A stretch of 18,075 nucleotides of DNA from JBFJKD01 sp041601945 (GTDB taxonomy: Bacteria; Pseudomonadota; Gammaproteobacteria; Pseudomonadales; Porticoccaceae), in contig JBFIHG010000044.1 of the NCBI GenBank assembly GCA_041601945.1, positions 1 to 18,075 of the forward strand, read 5' to 3'. Positions 16,255 to 18,075 of this stretch are shown here, piece by piece (within the stretch, counting starts at the first letter, position 1; each line of letters opens with the position of its first letter). Under the pieces are notes generated by a model. The model did not search any database, was not told where the DNA came from, and saw only the letters and a list, made by a program, of their open reading frames with translations. The position numbers were made by a program, and so were the translations under genes.

Positions 16255-17061
16255 ATGAAACACTATATTTTTGCCGCCCTGTGTACTGTATTTGGCCTGA
16301 CTGCTACCGGTAGCCTGGCCGCCGATAGCCTGGCCCCAGATAGCCTTGCCCCAGATAGCCTTGCCCCAGAGAATAGCCAGGCTATGGCCGCCCGAATAAG
16401 CGCGCAGCAACATGCGCCGGGTCGTGATCAATACGACAGTGTTAAAGATGCCAGCAGGAAGCCTGTCGAAGTGGCGCAGTTTTCTGGGGTAAGGGCTGGG
16501 ATGACCGTGCTTGATATCACCACCGGCGCCGGCTACAGCACAGAGATACTGTCTGCGGCAGTGGGGCCGGAAGGTCTTGTTTATGCTCAAAATCCACACC
16601 TTATACTGAAATTAATAGGTGGCAGGCACCATGATGCAATGGTGGAGCGAATGAGTGGGAAGCGTCTCCCCAATGTTCGCTACCTTATTGTCGATGCCGA
16701 AGATATGCCGTTCCGTGGTTCAATCGACCTGGTGAACTGGGCGTTTAATATCCACGATGTCTACAATGAAGGCGGCGATGCAGCGGCGCTTAAAGATCTG
16801 CAAGCTATGAAGCGAGCCCTGAAACCCGGCGGAATACTTGTTGTAAGTGACCATATTGGCGTGGCCGGGAATGATAACGAGGCCTTGCATCGCATCGAGA
16901 CGGCGACAATTATCAGGCTGCTTAAGCAAGCCGGATTCGTTGTCGAGGCAAGTTCCGACTTGCTCGCGAATCCAGCTGATGATCACACTCAGTCTATCTT
17001 CGATGATGAACTACGCTACCATACCGACCGGGTTCTGATACGTGCAAGAAAACCGAATTGA
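16255..17061 (+). CDS. Exported SAM-dependent methyltransferase-like protein (COG4798 type)
   Basis: A 268-residue protein with a signal peptide (1-22, ending TATGSLA) and a class I methyltransferase domain. Motif I is TVLDITTGAGYSTEIL (84-99), then GPEGLVYAQNP, the aromatic NIHDVY region, and the late strand LKPGGILVVSDHIG. The style (VAQFSGVRAGMTVLDI, VGPEGLVYAQN) fits the COG4798 predicted methyltransferases, many of which also carry signal peptides. SAM is not normally found in the periplasm, so the true activity is unclear. Between the signal peptide and the domain is a tandem DSLAP repeat (see 16309-16368). GGAGA lies 6 nt before the ATG. It is not in an operon with neighbours. No substrate can be proposed. 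Confidence 0.8.
   Translation: MKHYIFAALCTVFGLTATGSLAADSLAPDSLAPDSLAPENSQAMAARISAQQHAPGRDQYDSVKDASRKPVEVAQFSGVRAGMTVLDITTGAGYSTEILSAAVGPEGLVYAQNPHLILKLIGGRHHDAMVERMSGKRLPNVRYLIVDAEDMPFRGSIDLVNWAFNIHDVYNEGGDAAALKDLQAMKRALKPGGILVVSDHIGVAGNDNEALHRIETATIIRLLKQAGFVVEASSDLLANPADDHTQSIFDDELRYHTDRVLIRARKPN
16309..16368 (+). repeat. 15-bp tandem repeat within the methyltransferase gene
   Basis: Three copies of GATAGCCTKGCCCCA (16324-16368; K is G in the first, T in the others), preceded by a diverged copy at 16309-16323. In protein this is GSLAA-DSLAP-DSLAP-DSLAP. The diverged copy spans the signal-peptide cleavage region, so the array seems to have grown from it. The unit is a multiple of three, so copy-number change keeps the frame. 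Confidence 0.9.
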
Positions 17062-17379
17062 GTTAATGGTAGGTTAGGTGAGTGAACGGGTGGTGCGCTT
17101 GATCATCGAATACTCCTGGGTCTGTTGCCCCTGGTTTACGATGTCCGTTTTATTAAGTACGCTTCAGACACTTTGATTGGATCATCCTCAATACTTTCGG
17201 TGCTTCGTATAATATCTCTTGTGTAAATCGATGGTACAGAGCGTTAGCCACACTTTTTATTACTTGTTGAGGGTGATGCGACTAGGTGTGAATTAGCAAT
17301 CGTCCAAATGAAAGTTTGCGTTCGGCTATATGAAAGTTTGGTTTCATCGATTGGCCGTTGATTCACCAAGCGCTCCCTA
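17062..17379. other. Gene-free stretch (318 nt)
   Basis: Between the methyltransferase stop and the tmRNA-like repeat. Short frames here have no codon bias, start signal or family likeness. The only structure I see is ATGAAAGTTTG twice, at 17308-17318 and 17330-17340 (22-bp period). Base composition is more AT-rich than the flanking genes. No terminator is clear for the methyltransferase gene. Confidence 0.5.
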
Positions 17380-17405
17380 TAGTTATCGATGGAGGCGGCG
17401 GGAGT
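17380..17405 (-). repeat. Diverged copy of the tmRNA 3' end (possible att remnant)
   Basis: These 26 bp match 17555-17580 (the tmRNA 3' end plus 7 bp of flank) at 24 positions, in the same orientation, 175 bp apart. The mismatches alter the CCA end (CCATCG instead of CCACCA). A further match, AGTCGAACCCG at 17482-17492, continues the tmRNA T-arm sequence after a 76-bp interruption. Such a displaced copy of an ssrA end is what an integrase-mediated insertion leaves behind. Confidence 0.7.
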
Positions 17406-17481
17406 GGCTCGGGCCATCCATGGCCCTCGGGGCTTTGCCCCACCGCTTCGCTTGGCGCCCAAATCGGCTATCCTGCCAATT
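17406..17481. other. 76-bp palindromic insert splitting the tmRNA-end copy
   Basis: Lies between GGGAGT and AGTCGAACCCG, which are contiguous (sharing AGT) in the real tmRNA. It is therefore flanked by a possible 3-bp duplication AGT. Inside are two strong hairpins: GGGCCAT/ATGGCCC with a 2-nt loop (17411-17426) and GGGGC/GCCCC with a TTT loop (17429-17441). No terminal inverted repeats or coding frame are visible. It may be a small REP- or MITE-like sequence. Confidence 0.4.
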
Positions 17482-17521
17482 AGTCGAACCCGTGCGCGGA
17501 TGCTCGTCCTCACCGCGACCA

Positions 17522-17555
17522 ATAAAAAACCCCACCACCTTGCGGTAGCGGGGTT
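17522..17555 (-). terminator. Rho-independent terminator of ssrA
   Basis: On the minus strand: a 12-bp stem, AACCCCGCTACC against GGTGGTGGGGTT (two G-T pairs), closed by a GCAA tetraloop and followed by TTTTATT. It starts 6 nt after the tmRNA CCA end. One of the clearest terminators possible by eye. Confidence 0.92.
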
Positions 17556-17580
17556 AGTTATTGGTGGAGGCGGCGGGAGT
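17555..17580 (-). repeat. tmRNA 3' end, second copy of the 26-bp direct repeat
   Basis: The functional partner of 17380-17405. It covers the last 19 nt of tmRNA (acceptor and part of the T-arm) and 7 bp downstream that overlap the terminator stem. The 3' ends of ssrA are frequent integrase targets. Confidence 0.7.
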
Positions 17581-17958
17581 CGAACCCGCGTCCGTCAGTC
17601 CTCTGCCATTGGCTCTACATGTTTAGTTGGTCTATTTTTTTTAACCTTCCACAGCCCGGCCAACAGGGCGCGCGAAACGGCGATTCCGGTTAGGGTTTTA
17701 GCGCATCAGCCCCGGACGAGCCTCAACGCGATCTTGTGACATATGACACCTGAGTGTTTCGCCACTACCCGAGGGTAGCTGAAACCTGGACGCACAAGCA
17801 CGGCTCCAGTCAGATGGCGCTCTACTGTTTCTTAGGCAGCGAGTGCGTAGTTGTCGTCGTTGGCAACTATAGGTTTGCGACTTTGGATTTACGAGATTGG
17901 TCGCCATCTCGACATGCACCTCAGGTTTTGTAACCGGCGTCGAATCCAGTGCGCCCCC
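17562..17958 (-). ncRNA. ssrA: Transfer-messenger RNA (tmRNA, SsrA)
   Basis: A 397-nt tmRNA that rescues stalled ribosomes with SmpB: alanine-charged, it adds a degradation tag and releases the ribosome. On the minus strand the 5' end GGGGGCG pairs with CGCCTCC before A-CCA at the 3' end (7 bp, one G-U). The 5' part holds CTGGATTCGACGCC and the 3' part the T-arm GCGGGTTCGACTCCCGC. CCA is encoded. The tag frame (17832-17864) is intact, and the single-piece order is standard. A terminator follows at once. smpB is not in the window. The 3' end is duplicated downstream (17380-17405), suggesting past use as an integration site. Confidence 0.97.
17832..17864 (-). other. tmRNA tag-peptide reading frame
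   Basis: Reads GCC AAC GAC GAC AAC TAC GCA CTC GCT GCC TAA, that is ANDDNYALAA and stop. The resume codon is GCC (Ala), preceded by TAGTT as usual. The tag ends in LAA, which ClpXP and ClpAP recognise. The form with DD, not DE, is common in Pseudomonas and relatives. Confidence 0.95.
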
Positions 17959-17976
17959 TGATTACTGCTATAGAAC

Positions 17977-18004
17977 ACTATTGGGTCTAAATCAGGATTT
18001 GCAA
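17977..18004 (-). promoter_or_regulatory. Candidate ssrA promoter
   Basis: On the minus strand TTGCAA (17999-18004, 4 of 6) and AATAGT (17977-17982, 4 of 6) are 16 nt apart. Transcription would start near 17970, leaving a short 5' piece for RNase P to remove at 17958. A weak match, supported mainly by position. Confidence 0.35.
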
Positions 18005-18032
18005 GTATAGCACCGCCGACCATTGGGTGCCG

Positions 18033-18075
18033 TCAGAGATTTTTACGTAAATAACGACCTTGCCGCACAAAGCCC
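18033..18075 (-). CDS. Possible C-terminus of an unknown protein (partial)
   Basis: A minus-strand frame open from the window edge reads GFVRQGRYLRKNL and then TGA at 18033. It ends about 30 nt before the candidate ssrA promoter, a sensible place for an upstream gene to stop. Too short to identify; it could be chance. Confidence 0.25.
   Translation of the reverse strand, partial: GFVRQGRYLRKNL

Overview
The window reads as chromosomal DNA from a gammaproteobacterium, probably a marine or environmental heterotroph. The best evidence is the tmRNA at the right edge, whose tag reads ANDDNYALAA (the Pseudomonas-type version of the E. coli ANDENYALAA). A full-length nitrogen-PTS enzyme I (PtsP) and a DauA (YchM) transporter very close to the E. 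coli protein agree with this. I cannot name the genus.

Left part (1-4328): the 3' end of an aldo/keto reductase and two short-chain dehydrogenases on the + strand. The second dehydrogenase closely matches the HSD17B10 / 3-hydroxyacyl-CoA dehydrogenase type 2 family. Then come a Frag1/DRAM-like six-helix membrane protein (-), a small secreted six-cysteine protein (+), and a HAD-family hydrolase (-).

Middle (4329-8900): overlapping divergent promoters serve the HAD gene and a tight three-gene + operon: ptsP, an RLAN-domain RimK-like ATP-grasp ligase, and a RimI-like GNAT acetyltransferase, with 5 nt between neighbours. RLAN/ATP-grasp/GNAT sets are predicted to make or modify small peptides. 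Joining one to the PEP-dependent sensor PtsP is the most unusual arrangement here.

Right-centre (8956-15761): an anion and inorganic-carbon transport region. On the - strand are a tandem Usp and dauA. On the + strand is an sbtA-sbtB pair (sodium-dependent bicarbonate transporter and its PII-like regulator). On the - strand again are a second SulP-STAS transporter and a second tandem Usp. Three transporters therefore each sit next to a small protein of a nucleotide-binding family (Usp, SbtB, Usp).

Right end (15762-18075): an exported COG4798-type methyltransferase with a 15-bp tandem repeat just after its signal peptide, a mostly empty stretch, and then tmRNA (ssrA, -) with a strong terminator. 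Beyond the terminator lies a diverged second copy of the tmRNA 3' end, apparently split by a 76-bp palindromic insert. This looks like the scar of an integration or duplication at a classic island integration site.
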